Positions 27,235 to 36,053 of a stretch of DNA of 54,958 nucleotides are shown here, piece by piece. Origin of the DNA: a virus. The stretch is taken from positions 1 through 54,958 of the IMG/VR virus record IMGVR_UViG_3300020214_002535; one strand, written 5' to 3'. Position 1 is the first letter of the stretch. Every line of letters starts with the position of its first letter. The translations under genes and the position numbers were made by a program. Below the pieces are notes generated by a model, which saw nothing but the letters and a program-made list of their open reading frames with translations, had not been told where the DNA came from and ran no database searches.

Positions 27235-27951
27235 ATGAAAGGAATCATTTTAACAGGCGGAATTAGCAGCCGATTACAACCTCTTACTAAGTTTACAAGT
27301 AAATGTTTACTTCCTGTAGGAAGTAAACCTATGGTCCAATACTCCGTGGAATTATTGGTATCATCGGGTGTAAAAGATATTTGCATAATCACTAGACCAG
27401 AACACATTGATCAGTTTGCTACTTTATTTGGTATGGGAGAAAACTACGGTTGCTCAATTTATTATTGCATACAAGAAATTGCCAATGGTATAGCATCAGC
27501 AATCAAACTTTGTCAAGGATTTGTTGGAAGAGAAAAATTTGTAGTTGTATTAGGCGATAACATCTTTGAAAATAATTCAAACGTATGCAAATCGATAAAA
27601 AAGTTTGAATCATCTTTTGATGATTATGCTTTATTTACTAAAAAAGTTACAGATCCGCAAAGGTTTGGTGTCCCAGTTTACGAAAATTGCAAAATCATCG
27701 ACATAATTGAAAAGCCGAAAAATCCGACTTGTAATGAAGCGATTGTCGGCGTATATTGCTACACTCCTGAAGCGTTTGATATTATTGACACGCTTGAACC
27801 ATCAGCTAGAGGTGAGTATGAAGTAAGCGATATAAACTCTTTTATGGTAAAAAATAGAAGAGGGACATTTAATGACGTAGGTTGTGGGTGGATTGACGCA
27901 GGTACTCATGAATCTTATCGTATAGCAAATGAAATGATGAAAGATTTATAA
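27235..27951 (+). CDS. Sugar-1-phosphate nucleotidyltransferase (RmlA-like)
   Basis: This 238-residue protein has the nucleotide-binding start MKGIILTGGISSRLQPLTKF and the LLPVGSKPM signature, LGDNIFE (metal-binding Asp), EKPKNPTC, and WIDAGTHES. These are the motifs of glucose-1-phosphate thymidylyltransferase and relatives, which make NDP-sugars. It lacks the extra C-terminal helices of full-length RmlA (about 290 residues). No RmlB, RmlC or RmlD is seen, so dTDP-rhamnose is not the obvious product. It begins one base after the preceding stop codon, with translational coupling likely. Confidence 0.85.
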   Translation: MKGIILTGGISSRLQPLTKFTSKCLLPVGSKPMVQYSVELLVSSGVKDICIITRPEHIDQFATLFGMGENYGCSIYYCIQEIANGIASAIKLCQGFVGREKFVVVLGDNIFENNSNVCKSIKKFESSFDDYALFTKKVTDPQRFGVPVYENCKIIDIIEKPKNPTCNEAIVGVYCYTPEAFDIIDTLEPSARGEYEVSDINSFMVKNRRGTFNDVGCGWIDAGTHESYRIANEMMKDL

Positions 27952-27956
27952 ACATT

Positions 27957-28691
27957 ATGAATAATAAGTTTGTTTTTATTTCTCCAATGTTTAATGCGTC
28001 TGATACTCTACCTCGGATGCTTCATTCAATATGTGGTCAATCGCATGATAATTGGAAGATTATTTTAATCGATGACGTTTCTTCAAAAGAACATCGAGAA
28101 AAATCTGAAAAAATATGTAATGAGTTTAAATTACTATTAAATGGAAAATATTCAGATTGTATTATCAACATCTGGAATACGGAAAAGAAGTGGGAAGTAG
28201 CGAATGTTTTACACGGAATTTCATTATGCGATGATGATGATATCATCTGCAGAATCGACGCGGACGATTGGTTAACAGAGTTAGACTCATTAGCAATTAT
28301 TGATTCAGTTTATCAACAAGTTAATTGTGACATCTTATGGACAGCTCATCGTTGGGGATTTAGCGACAAAAATATAAGCGGTCCAATGCCACAAGAAGCT
28401 GATCCGTATAAACATCCTTGGGTTTCCAGTCACTTAAAAACATTTAGAAAAAAATTGCTAAATGAAGTAAGAGATGAAAATTATAGAGGCGAAGATGGAA
28501 ACTATATCAGAAGAGCAGGAGATCAAGCAATTTATTTACCAGCTCTTCATAATTGTAAAAAAAGAGTCTTCTTGCCTAGAGTAATGTATCATTATACAAT
28601 TAACGATATTCCTGAAACATATCAAACAAATGATGCTATATTTCAAAGGGATGAAGCTGTCTTTTTAAGGAATAGAGGATACGTAAAATGA
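27957..28691 (+). CDS. Family 2 glycosyltransferase
   Basis: The 244-residue protein has the GT-A start VFISPMFNASDTLPRMLHSI, an LIDDVSSKEH nucleotide-binding loop and CRIDADDWL with the DxD metal site. It would transfer a sugar from an NDP donor to a glycan acceptor on the cytoplasmic side. It has no membrane segment. Its stop overlaps the next start by four bases. Specificity cannot be predicted. Confidence 0.82.
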   Translation: MNNKFVFISPMFNASDTLPRMLHSICGQSHDNWKIILIDDVSSKEHREKSEKICNEFKLLLNGKYSDCIINIWNTEKKWEVANVLHGISLCDDDDIICRIDADDWLTELDSLAIIDSVYQQVNCDILWTAHRWGFSDKNISGPMPQEADPYKHPWVSSHLKTFRKKLLNEVRDENYRGEDGNYIRRAGDQAIYLPALHNCKKRVFLPRVMYHYTINDIPETYQTNDAIFQRDEAVFLRNRGYVK

Positions 28692-29053
28692 TGCAAGGTG
28701 AAGCTCTTTATGAATCAATTTCTAAGTTACTATCCGAACGTTTAACTAAAAGAAAAGGAGAAAAACTTACTTCTCAAGTTTGTTCAGAGATTTACCAAGA
28801 CATTTTCTTTTCTTTATCCGAAATTGTTAAAGAGTCTTCAGCTTCTTTAACAAATGAATCTGTAAATTTTATAGCGCAGATGTATTATGATGCTGTAACT
28901 ATAAATGGAAATCAAGAGTTAGATCCAAATATATTTACGCAAAGAGCTAGTCTTTCTAATATAGAAACAAAAGAAATTGCTTTGATGGCAATGATGTTTA
29001 ATAAGACTCCGTTTGCAATACCGTTTATTGCCGAAGTAAAAAAGCGATCATGA
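28688..29053 (+). CDS. Hypothetical small protein in the sugar island
   Basis: The 121-residue protein is unrecognised. It is soluble and mainly helical (ALYESISKLLSERLTKRKGE, IYQDIFFSLSEIVKE), with no signal peptide or catalytic motif. It overlaps both flanking glycosyltransferase genes by four bases, so its translation is coupled with theirs. It may be an accessory or non-sugar protein carried along. The start could be either of two adjacent ATGs at 28688 and 28691. Confidence 0.6.
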   Translation: MMQGEALYESISKLLSERLTKRKGEKLTSQVCSEIYQDIFFSLSEIVKESSASLTNESVNFIAQMYYDAVTINGNQELDPNIFTQRASLSNIETKEIALMAMMFNKTPFAIPFIAEVKKRS

Positions 29054-29979
29054 AAGTACACCTTGATAATGTCAACATGAGCTCAAGCTCTGGTCCAAAC
29101 TCTTTTGGAAAGAGATTAGCTATGGCATTAATAGAATCTGGTCATGAAGTTGAATTGCATGATGGAACGCATGCTGATGTTTCAATAGTTTTCATTGAAC
29201 CTTCAGGAAGACCTTTAGCAAAAAAAGTCATCCAGAGGTTGGACGGAATTTGGTTTTCACCTGAAGAATTTGAAACAAAAAATTCTTCAATAAAAAAGTT
29301 ATATCAATCAGCAGATGGAGTCATTTGGCAATCTGAATTTGATAAAGAAATGATTACAAAGTGGTGGAAATTTCCTAAAAAAGGTGCCGTAATTCATAAT
29401 GGTATAAATGCACGTGAAATTAAAAAATTTCAAATACCTGCATTAGAGCAAATCAGGCAACAGTATGAAATGCTATTTGTGTGCTCTGCAAACTGGCATC
29501 CTCAAAAACGTTTGTTACAAAACATAGAGTTATATAAACATTTAAGAAATTTTTATTCTTCGGCTGCTCTTATAGTTCTAGGATCTAACCCAATAAAAGT
29601 TGCCGATCCTCACATTTTTTATGCAGGATCCCAACCCCATGAAATTTGTTTAGAAATTTTTTCTGCTGCAAATTGGATGCTTCATCTTGCTTGGCTAGAT
29701 CATTGTCCAAATACAGTTATAGAATCTTTGTCACAAGGAACCCCAGTAATATGTTCTGAGCATGGAGGGACAAAGGAACTTATTAAAGGATATGGAATTA
29801 TTCTTAACGAAAAAGTTAACTATAATTTTGAGTTAACAGATTATGAAAATCCTCCAAAAATTGATGTAAAACAAATAAAGAATAAGCTTCCTAACAAAAG
29901 CGAATTATCAAATTGTTTTGATATAACTATGAAAAATTGCTTATCAAATTATATAAATTTTATTAAAGAAATAGTATGA
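29050..29979 (+). CDS. GT4-like (GT-B) glycosyltransferase
   Basis: This 309-residue protein shows a GT-B layout. The N-terminal domain has a glycine-rich start (SSSGPNSFGKRLAMALIESG), then GAVIHNGINAREI, a typical linker before the second domain. The C-terminal domain has VCSANWHPQKRL and CPNTVIESLSQGTPVICSEH, where E-S-x-x-x-G-x-P is the donor-binding motif. The protein is somewhat shorter than typical GT4 enzymes (about 370). It overlaps the neighbours on both sides by four bases. Confidence 0.82.
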   Translation: MKVHLDNVNMSSSSGPNSFGKRLAMALIESGHEVELHDGTHADVSIVFIEPSGRPLAKKVIQRLDGIWFSPEEFETKNSSIKKLYQSADGVIWQSEFDKEMITKWWKFPKKGAVIHNGINAREIKKFQIPALEQIRQQYEMLFVCSANWHPQKRLLQNIELYKHLRNFYSSAALIVLGSNPIKVADPHIFYAGSQPHEICLEIFSAANWMLHLAWLDHCPNTVIESLSQGTPVICSEHGGTKELIKGYGIILNEKVNYNFELTDYENPPKIDVKQIKNKLPNKSELSNCFDITMKNCLSNYINFIKEIV

Positions 29980-30311
29980 TAAAAAAAGTCGAAAAGGGAT
30001 GGGGTTATGAACTCTGGATCCACAATGATGAAAAGTATTGTGGAAAACTTTTATTTTTTTTCAAAGGTAAAAAATGTAGCCTTCATTATCACAAGTTGAA
30101 ACACGAAACCTTCTATGTTCAATCTGGTTCTCTTAAGTGCACGTTCATAGATGGTGATAAAACAGAAAACGTAGTGTTGTCTCCTGGTGATGTTAAAGAA
30201 ATACATCCTGGTTTGATTCATCAAATGGAAGCAATCGAAGATACTGTTATGTTTGAGTTTTCAACGCAGCATTTTGATGAAGACAGTTATAGATTACAAA
30301 AAGGTGACTAA
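29976..30311 (+). CDS. Cupin, mannose-6-phosphate isomerase type II-like
   Basis: The 111-residue single cupin domain carries metal-binding histidines in CSLHYHKLKHETF and HPGLIHQME, with GD near LSPGDVKEIHPG. The opening KGWGYELWIH resembles the KPWGYE start of the cupin domain of ManC/type II phosphomannose isomerases. It may therefore isomerise a sugar phosphate that feeds NDP-sugar synthesis, or bind a sugar ligand. No fused pyrophosphorylase is present; the separate RmlA-like enzyme is encoded about 2 kb upstream. It overlaps both neighbours by one to four bases. Confidence 0.72.
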   Translation: MIKKVEKGWGYELWIHNDEKYCGKLLFFFKGKKCSLHYHKLKHETFYVQSGSLKCTFIDGDKTENVVLSPGDVKEIHPGLIHQMEAIEDTVMFEFSTQHFDEDSYRLQKGD

Positions 30312-31156
30312 TGGGCTTAGGTGGGTATTTAACTTGGACAGCTGTTGCAAGAGAAATTTGTAAAGCAGCTAATGTTCGAAAAGTTTTTCCGTTTGAACAG
30401 CACGGAATGTTAGTCAAAACAATAAAGACATCTATTTTTGAGAATAATCCTTTTATTCAACAAGAATATGAAAGCGATGTAATTGCATTTCCAATGCAAC
30501 TAAACAATCATGCCACAAACTACTGTAAAAAAGATACCTCAGAAAAAGCCGTTCATAGACATGACAAGCATATTATTGAACAAATATGCGAGTTTTATGG
30601 AATTAAAAACCCTAAATTAAAATGTGAACTTTATTTAAATGAGCAAGAAAACAAATTTACAAATCAATTATTGAGTCTTTTTAATTTAAAAGATAACTTC
30701 TTAGTTATTGAACCGCAATCAAATGATGAATATACTGTAAACAAACTTTATTCAATACAAAAATGGCAAACTGTTGTAGACTCTTTAGTAAAAGAAGGAC
30801 AAACTATAGTTCAAGTAGGACGTCCAACAACATCTAATAAACTTTCAAACGTAATTGACTTAACTGGAAAAACTAGTTTTAGAGAAGCAGCTTCTATAAT
30901 TTCTAAATCAAAACTTTTTATTTCTTCTGAAGGCGGTCTGATGCATGCTGCTAATGCAGTGGGTGCTAGAAGCGTAATCCTATTTACTGGATTTATTCAT
31001 CCTACGATGACAGGATATCCAGAAAACAAAAATATTTGGATTGGCAAAGATCATGGCCCTTGCGGAATGAAAGTTTTTTGTAATAATTGCAAAAAAAATG
31101 TTGAAAATCATGATCCATTAGAAATAGTTCAAGCAGTTAAGGAACTACTAAAATGA
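30311..31156 (+). CDS. Family 9 (heptosyltransferase-like) glycosyltransferase
   Basis: The 281-residue protein has the GT9 features GLGGYLTWTAVAREI at the N-terminus, FLVIEPQSNDEYTVNKLYSI (the donor-domain start), IVQVGRPT, and ISSEGGLMHAANAVGARSVI, the conserved heptosyltransferase donor loop. GT9 enzymes such as WaaC and WaaF transfer heptose from ADP-heptose to LPS core. Its position directly before hldD, hldC and hldA makes heptose transfer the leading hypothesis. It is slightly short for the family (about 320-350). It overlaps hldD by four bases. Confidence 0.78.
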   Translation: MGLGGYLTWTAVAREICKAANVRKVFPFEQHGMLVKTIKTSIFENNPFIQQEYESDVIAFPMQLNNHATNYCKKDTSEKAVHRHDKHIIEQICEFYGIKNPKLKCELYLNEQENKFTNQLLSLFNLKDNFLVIEPQSNDEYTVNKLYSIQKWQTVVDSLVKEGQTIVQVGRPTTSNKLSNVIDLTGKTSFREAASIISKSKLFISSEGGLMHAANAVGARSVILFTGFIHPTMTGYPENKNIWIGKDHGPCGMKVFCNNCKKNVENHDPLEIVQAVKELLK

Positions 31157-32058
31157 AAGCCTTAGTAACCGGTGGCCTTGGTTTCGTCGGGAGCAATATA
31201 ATAAAAGCTCTTAATAATCGAGGAGCTAATGTTTATGTTATTGACGATTTAAACGGAAACAACGAATACGTTTTAAAAACTATCAATTTCGTAGAATTAA
31301 TTAGCAAAGAAAAATTTCATGATGATATTATTAGAGAACTTGGCGTCGATGTAGTTTTTCACCAAGGAGCAATTACTGATACAACGTTTCAAGATGAAAC
31401 CGAAATGACTCGAGTTAATCTAGGGCTTAGTTCTAACGTTTTTAGACAATGCAAAAACAACGATGTCAGGTTAATCTATGCCTCGTCGGCTGCTGTTTAT
31501 GGATTAGGCGATAATGGATTTAAAGAAGAACCACTTTGCGAATCTCCTCTTAACATTTATGGAGAATCAAAACTAAGGTTTGATAATTTCGTTAGAAGTC
31601 AAATAGCCAAAAATCAAGTTGTTGGATTAAGATATTTTAACGTTTATGGTCAAAACGAAAATCACAAAGCAAAGATGGCCTCTCCCTTAAATCAATTTTT
31701 TCATCAAGCCAAGAAGGACGGAGAAATTAGAGTTTTTGAAGGTAGCGAAAATTTTCATAGAGACTTTATATGCGTAGAAGATGTTGTCGACGTAAACATG
31801 TTCTTTTTAGAAAATCAAAGCATATCAGGTATTTTTAATTGTGGAACGGGGAATACGGCGACGTTTCAAGATGCTGCGAATGTTGTTTCGACAGTTCTAG
31901 AAATTCCTATCAAGACAATACCATTTCCAGATATTTTAAAAGGAAAATATCAAGCATATACGAAATCTGAAGTTTCAAAGTTGCGATCAGCTGGATATAA
32001 AAAATCTTTTTCTAACTTTAAAATTGCTGCGACGTCTTATGTGAAGTCGATGCTATGA
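31153..32058 (+). CDS. hldD: ADP-L-glycero-D-manno-heptose-6-epimerase
   Basis: The 301-residue short-chain dehydrogenase has TGGLGFVGSN (cofactor loop, 6-15), YASSAAVYG (S111/S112), and NIYGESK with catalytic Y136 and K140. Diagnostic HldD features are GQNENHKAKMAS, FEGSENFHRDFI and the C-terminal FPDILKGKYQAYT, which correspond closely to E. coli HldD as I recall it. It epimerises C6 of ADP-D,D-heptose to the L,D form for LPS core synthesis. The next genes encode the preceding enzymes, so this is a pathway cluster. Confidence 0.92.
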   Translation: MKALVTGGLGFVGSNIIKALNNRGANVYVIDDLNGNNEYVLKTINFVELISKEKFHDDIIRELGVDVVFHQGAITDTTFQDETEMTRVNLGLSSNVFRQCKNNDVRLIYASSAAVYGLGDNGFKEEPLCESPLNIYGESKLRFDNFVRSQIAKNQVVGLRYFNVYGQNENHKAKMASPLNQFFHQAKKDGEIRVFEGSENFHRDFICVEDVVDVNMFFLENQSISGIFNCGTGNTATFQDAANVVSTVLEIPIKTIPFPDILKGKYQAYTKSEVSKLRSAGYKKSFSNFKIAATSYVKSML

Positions 32059-32480
32059 ACAACAACACAATTTTTACTAACGGGTGTTTCGATATTCTGC
32101 ACGCAGGGCACATTCAACTTCTCAAAGAATGTAAAAAACTTGCCGGAGATGACGGTAAAGTTATAGTTGGTTTAAACAGTGACGTCAGCGTAAAAAAACT
32201 AAAAGGCGAATCTCGACCTGTCAACGATCAGGATTCTAGAAAACTACTCCTAGAATCTTTAAGATTTGTCGACGAAGTTATTATTTTCGAAGAAGAAACG
32301 CCAGAACTGTTAATAGAAAAAATACGCCCAGACATACTTGTAAAAGGCGGAGATTATTCCATAGACCAAATTGTAGGAAAACAATATACAAAAAAAGTTG
32401 TAATATTTCCATATGTCGATGGAAAATCAACAACAAACACAATTGAAAAACTCTCAAAGAGTTTTAGTCATTGGCGATAG
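32055..32480 (+). CDS. hldC: Heptose-1-phosphate adenylyltransferase (HldE C-terminal domain)
   Basis: The 141-residue nucleotidyltransferase has the HxGH motif in FDILHAGH (H16, H19), LNSDVSVKKLKG, and DILVKGGDY, all typical of the HldE C-terminal domain and HldC/RfaE2. The reaction joins heptose-1-phosphate with ATP to give ADP-heptose. Stand-alone HldC is seen where kinase and transferase are separate proteins. The gene overlaps hldD by four bases, and its last 68 bases overlap the kinase frame. Confidence 0.88.
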   Translation: MNNNTIFTNGCFDILHAGHIQLLKECKKLAGDDGKVIVGLNSDVSVKKLKGESRPVNDQDSRKLLLESLRFVDEVIIFEEETPELLIEKIRPDILVKGGDYSIDQIVGKQYTKKVVIFPYVDGKSTTNTIEKLSKSFSHWR

Positions 32481-33207
32481 TTGCGAAGACGTATATCATT
32501 ACGGGACCTGCGAAAGACTGAGTCCCGAAGCCCCGGTTCCAATTTTGAGGTTGACGAAAATTGAAACCAAACCTGGCATGTGTCTTAACGTTGCTAAAAA
32601 CCTAGAAGGATTAGGTTTATCTGTCGACATTATTACTCAAAGCGAGATCATTAAGAAAAATAGATACGTCGAAGAGAAACGATTGGTTCATTTGTTAAGA
32701 ATGGACGAAGAACAAGCTAAGGTCACTAAACTTAAATTAAAAGACGTTGAAGAAGCTTTGAGAAATTGCGACTATAGCGCCCTCGTTATATCCGATTATA
32801 ATAAGGGTTTTTTAACTCATTCATCATGTGAAGAATTGGTAAATCTTGTTGACAACAAAATTCCTATCTTTGTCGATAGTAAAAAGCAAGACTTATCCTG
32901 CTTCACTAATTGCGTTATTAAAATAAACAAAGTAGAAAATGAAGCAATTAAATCTCTGCCTCTAAAATGCGATTTGATAGTTACTCTTGGCGAAGAAGGG
33001 GCGATTTGGAATGACAGGCATTATCCAACCGTCAAGTCGAAGTTGTATGATGTCTGCGGAGCTGGTGATACTTTTCTAGCAGGCTTAACGTTTGAATTTC
33101 TAAGAACGTCATCTTTAAACGATGCAATTTTATTTGCCAATAAGTGTGCTAGTATTTCAGTTACTCATTTTGGAAACTTTATCTTAAGGCAATCAGATGT
33201 CATTTGA
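32413..33207 (+). CDS. hldA: Heptose-7-phosphate kinase (HldA/RfaE1-like), shortened
   Basis: This 264-residue PfkB-family kinase matches HldE domain 1: LVIGDSCEDVYHYG, then LSPEAPVPILRL, then VISDYNKGF and the catalytic CGAGDTF loop with D219. It is shorter than usual (about 315-330). The segment between the LSPEAPVP block and the ADP-binding domain, which carries the lid loop, is reduced, and the normal GGAAN sugar-binding motif reads PGMCLNVA. Activity is therefore not certain. The start is unclear: ATGs at 32413 or 32419, or a TTG at 32443; none has a strong Shine-Dalgarno. It overlaps hldC by up to 68 bases. Confidence 0.82.
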   Translation: MSMENQQQTQLKNSQRVLVIGDSCEDVYHYGTCERLSPEAPVPILRLTKIETKPGMCLNVAKNLEGLGLSVDIITQSEIIKKNRYVEEKRLVHLLRMDEEQAKVTKLKLKDVEEALRNCDYSALVISDYNKGFLTHSSCEELVNLVDNKIPIFVDSKKQDLSCFTNCVIKINKVENEAIKSLPLKCDLIVTLGEEGAIWNDRHYPTVKSKLYDVCGAGDTFLAGLTFEFLRTSSLNDAILFANKCASISVTHFGNFILRQSDVI

Positions 33208-33805
33208 AGGGGTTATACTAGACTTTGATGGTACCTTATGTGACTCTTCAAACGTGCACAAAATTGCTTTTATAGAAGCAATAAAAAATTTTGGATATAC
33301 ATGGTGTAATACAAAAGAAAAAGAATATAATAAAAATAAAAATTTAAAAACACTTTTTAAGTTAAAGAATTTTGCAAATTTAGGGTTAATAGAAGCTAAA
33401 CATATTAATGAAATAAATGAATTAAAACAGTTTTTAATGAAACAAAAAATTCATCTATTAAAAATAGATAAAAAGGTTTCTAATTTTTTAAAATCTCTTA
33501 CTAACAAAAAGATTTTTATAGCGTCTGATGCAAATAAAGAAACAATCTTATCAGTTTTAAAATTTAATAAAATAGAAAATATCTTTCAAGGTGTTATTAC
33601 TTCAAAAGAAGTCGAACTATCTTGCAAACCAGCTCCAGACATTTATTTAAAATGTTTAGAAATAATGAATTTAAATCCGAAAGATATAGTAGCTTTTGAA
33701 GATACAGAAGAAGGACTAATCTCAGCTAAAAAAGCAGGTATTTTTAATGTTCATTTATGTACATGTAAAACGTTATACGATATATTAAAAAGAATAAATG
33801 ATTAA
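33197..33805 (+). CDS. HAD-superfamily hydrolase (phosphoglucomutase/phosphatase-like)
   Basis: The 202-residue protein has the HAD motifs DFDGTLCDS (nucleophile and acid Asp at about 9 and 11), IASDANKE (motif II), a CKPAPDIYL lysine (motif III) and AFEDTEEGL (motif IV acidic pair). The intact acid/base points to phosphatase or beta-phosphoglucomutase-like activity. Its position next to hldA and hldC makes it a candidate for the phosphatase step (GmhB role), although GmhB proper has a DRDG-type motif that is absent here. It overlaps the neighbours by 8-11 bases. Confidence 0.78.
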   Translation: MSFEGVILDFDGTLCDSSNVHKIAFIEAIKNFGYTWCNTKEKEYNKNKNLKTLFKLKNFANLGLIEAKHINEINELKQFLMKQKIHLLKIDKKVSNFLKSLTNKKIFIASDANKETILSVLKFNKIENIFQGVITSKEVELSCKPAPDIYLKCLEIMNLNPKDIVAFEDTEEGLISAKKAGIFNVHLCTCKTLYDILKRIND

Positions 33806-34685
33806 AATAGCGATTAATAGAAAGCCTGTCATTGGACCATATGGCGGAGGCAACAATTTTATCAAGGCTGTTTATTCTTCTGTTCCATCTAATGTTAAGT
33901 TAACAAATCATTTAGAGAATGATGTGGATTTAATTTTTTTAGTTGATCCACGTAAAGATGAGTTTTTTGATGTAAATGATGTAGCTAAATTCATACAACA
34001 AAAAAAGATTCCTGTTGTTCAAAGAATTAACGAATGTGATGCAAGAAAAAACACTGAACATATGGATCATCTATTGCTTCAATGTAGCACAATTAATAAT
34101 AAAACCATTTTTGTTAGTAACTGGATGAAAAGCTACTTTAACGCTAAGGGATGGGCTAGCAAAAATCAACATGTTTTATACAATGGAGTCGACGATGTTT
34201 TTTTTAACTTAAAAGTCGATAAAAAAAATGATGATGTTTTAAAAGTAGTAACTCATCATTGGTCGAACAATTACTTAAAGGGATTTGACGTTTACGAATT
34301 TTTAGATTATCTTAGCGTAAAAAATGATAAAATATCTTTTACGTACATCGGAAGAGATAGAGGGACATTTAGTAATTCTAAAACTATACCTCCTTTGCAC
34401 GGACAAGCATTAGCTGAAGAACTTTCTAAGTATGACGTTTATGTCAGCGCATCTAGAAACGATCCCGGACCTAATCATGTGTTAGAAGCTTTAGCTGTCG
34501 GATTACCTACATACGTACATGCAGAAGGTGGCGGAGGAGTTGAGTTCGTTGACCAAGAACACGTCTATAAAAATTTCTTTGAAATTGAAAAAATATTGCT
34601 TGAAAAGAATATTTTAAAAAATTCTAAGATTCCCATGAAATGGGAAGATTCAATGAAATCTTTTTGGGAAATAATGCTTAATTAG
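33798..34685 (+). CDS. GT4-like (GT-B) glycosyltransferase
   Basis: The 295-residue protein has GPYGGGNNFIKAVY at the start, IFVSNWMKSYF and HVLYNGVDDVFF in the linker, and SRNDPGPNHVLEALAVGLPTYV in the donor-binding domain, the E-A-x-x-x-G-x-P motif of GT4 enzymes. No membrane segment. It is shorter than typical bacterial GT4 proteins. Sugar and acceptor are unknown. It overlaps the HAD gene by eight bases. Confidence 0.8.
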   Translation: MIKIAINRKPVIGPYGGGNNFIKAVYSSVPSNVKLTNHLENDVDLIFLVDPRKDEFFDVNDVAKFIQQKKIPVVQRINECDARKNTEHMDHLLLQCSTINNKTIFVSNWMKSYFNAKGWASKNQHVLYNGVDDVFFNLKVDKKNDDVLKVVTHHWSNNYLKGFDVYEFLDYLSVKNDKISFTYIGRDRGTFSNSKTIPPLHGQALAEELSKYDVYVSASRNDPGPNHVLEALAVGLPTYVHAEGGGGVEFVDQEHVYKNFFEIEKILLEKNILKNSKIPMKWEDSMKSFWEIMLN

Positions 34686-34693
34686 TGATAACA

Positions 34694-35185
34694 ATGAAAA
34701 ACTATTTTTCGCATGAAACAGCAATCGTAGAATCGCAAGATATTGGCGAAGGTACGAAGATTTGGGCTTTTACTCACATAAGTAAAAATGCAAAAATAGG
34801 AAAAAATTGCAATATCGGAGAAGGAGTTTATATCGGCTGCGGAGTAACGATAGGAGATAATGTAAAAATCCAAAATCACTCATTGTTATATGAAGGAGTT
34901 ACAATAGAAGATGACGTCTTTATTGGTCCAAATGTCATTACGACTAATGACATTTTCCCTAGAGCCTCAAATGGAGATTGGTCACACAAATTTAGAACAA
35001 CCTTGTTTAAAAAAGGTTGTTCAGTTGGAGCAAATTCTACAATAGTTTGTGGAATTGAAATTGGTACTCAAGCAATGATTGGAGCAGGAAGCGTCGTTAC
35101 AAAAAGCGTAAATGACGAAACGTTAGTTTACGGAAATCCAGCAAAACCAAGAAAGAAAGTTAGCAATACTAATTATGATAAATGA
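34694..35185 (+). CDS. Left-handed beta-helix sugar N-acetyltransferase (WlbB/FdtC-like)
   Basis: The 163-residue protein consists of hexapeptide repeats (IGEGTKIWAFTHIS, IGKNCNIGEGVYIGCGVTIG), a catalytic-loop region and VYGNPAKPRKK at the end. The N-terminal YFSHETAIVESQDIGEGTKIW resembles WlbB/WbpD and FdtC, which acetylate a 3- or 4-amino group on NDP-amino sugars. The neighbouring DegT aminotransferase would supply such a sugar. I place the start at 34694; a GTG at 34685 would add three residues. It overlaps the next gene by 11 bases. Confidence 0.82.
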   Translation: MKNYFSHETAIVESQDIGEGTKIWAFTHISKNAKIGKNCNIGEGVYIGCGVTIGDNVKIQNHSLLYEGVTIEDDVFIGPNVITTNDIFPRASNGDWSHKFRTTLFKKGCSVGANSTIVCGIEIGTQAMIGAGSVVTKSVNDETLVYGNPAKPRKKVSNTNYDK

Positions 35186-36035
35186 TTATGAAATTGTAAT
35201 TGCTACGATGGTAGCAAACATTGAGTTGACTGGATACAATCTTGTAACTCAAGCTGCTTGCAAATCTTGGGCAAATGCAAATTTTGTTGATAGAGTTGTC
35301 GTCGTCGACGGACAGTCTGTAGACAACACAGCAGAACTAATTAAATCATTCGTAGGACCAAAATGTGAAATAGTTGTTAATGAAATTCCTTGGCCAATAG
35401 AAAAATGGACATGGAAAATTATTCATTCAATGGAAAACACGGCGTTTAATTACGTAAAGTCGATATCAAACCCAAAAAAACTGTATATATTTCTTTCTTC
35501 AGATAACGTTTTTACTGATGAAGCCATTCAAGAATTACATGATGTATGTAATAAATTGATTGAAAGTGATAAACATGATTACATTAATTTAACTTTTCAA
35601 AAGGCAATAACTCTTAATTTTATTTCTAAAATATATCCATTGATGAAAGGATGGCACGTAACTTCTATTACAAAACTTAATGAAAGTATACAATGGGGAG
35701 AAATTTCGCTATACGAAAATAGTATAAAAGTTAATAGAGAAATATCCGGTCTATTTTATGACTTTAAAAATCCAGCAATATGTTATGATTTGTTTTGTTT
35801 TACGAAACAAAATATTTTAGACAAACTATCAAGACATGTAGATTCTTCCATATCAAAAATTGATATTGATGATTTTATTGTCAATCAATTTTTAAGAAAA
35901 TTAAAAAAGCTAGGAATAAAAAAATTTGAACAAAAAAATCATCCTGCTGTATCCATGCATTTTATTGAAAAGTTAAATGAAACTCATTTTGGATATGACT
36001 TGTTCGGAAATATAAAATTATTAAACAACGTATAA
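35175..36035 (+). CDS. GT2-like glycosyltransferase
   Basis: The 286-residue protein has VVVVDGQSVDNTAELIKS, a GT-A nucleotide-binding loop, and LSSDNVFTDEAI where the DxD-like metal motif would be (SDN). The remaining sequence, including NEIPWPIEKWTWKI, is unusual for GT2. It has no transmembrane segments. It overlaps the acetyltransferase gene by 11 bases and lies 18 bases before the aminotransferase gene. The family call is moderate because the metal motif is atypical. Confidence 0.65.
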   Translation: MINDYEIVIATMVANIELTGYNLVTQAACKSWANANFVDRVVVVDGQSVDNTAELIKSFVGPKCEIVVNEIPWPIEKWTWKIIHSMENTAFNYVKSISNPKKLYIFLSSDNVFTDEAIQELHDVCNKLIESDKHDYINLTFQKAITLNFISKIYPLMKGWHVTSITKLNESIQWGEISLYENSIKVNREISGLFYDFKNPAICYDLFCFTKQNILDKLSRHVDSSISKIDIDDFIVNQFLRKLKKLGIKKFEQKNHPAVSMHFIEKLNETHFGYDLFGNIKLLNNV

Positions 36036-36053
36036 TAAGATAGCTTATTTAAA

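Noticed and set aside
27235-27951. A dTDP-rhamnose pathway
   Set aside because: Only an RmlA-like enzyme is present; no RmlB, RmlC or RmlD homologue was found in the window.
33197-33805. HAD protein as GmhB (heptose bisphosphatase)
   Set aside because: The N-terminal motif is DFDGTLCDS rather than the DRDG-type of GmhB, and the zinc-binding cysteines of GmhB are not evident. A functional substitute remains possible.
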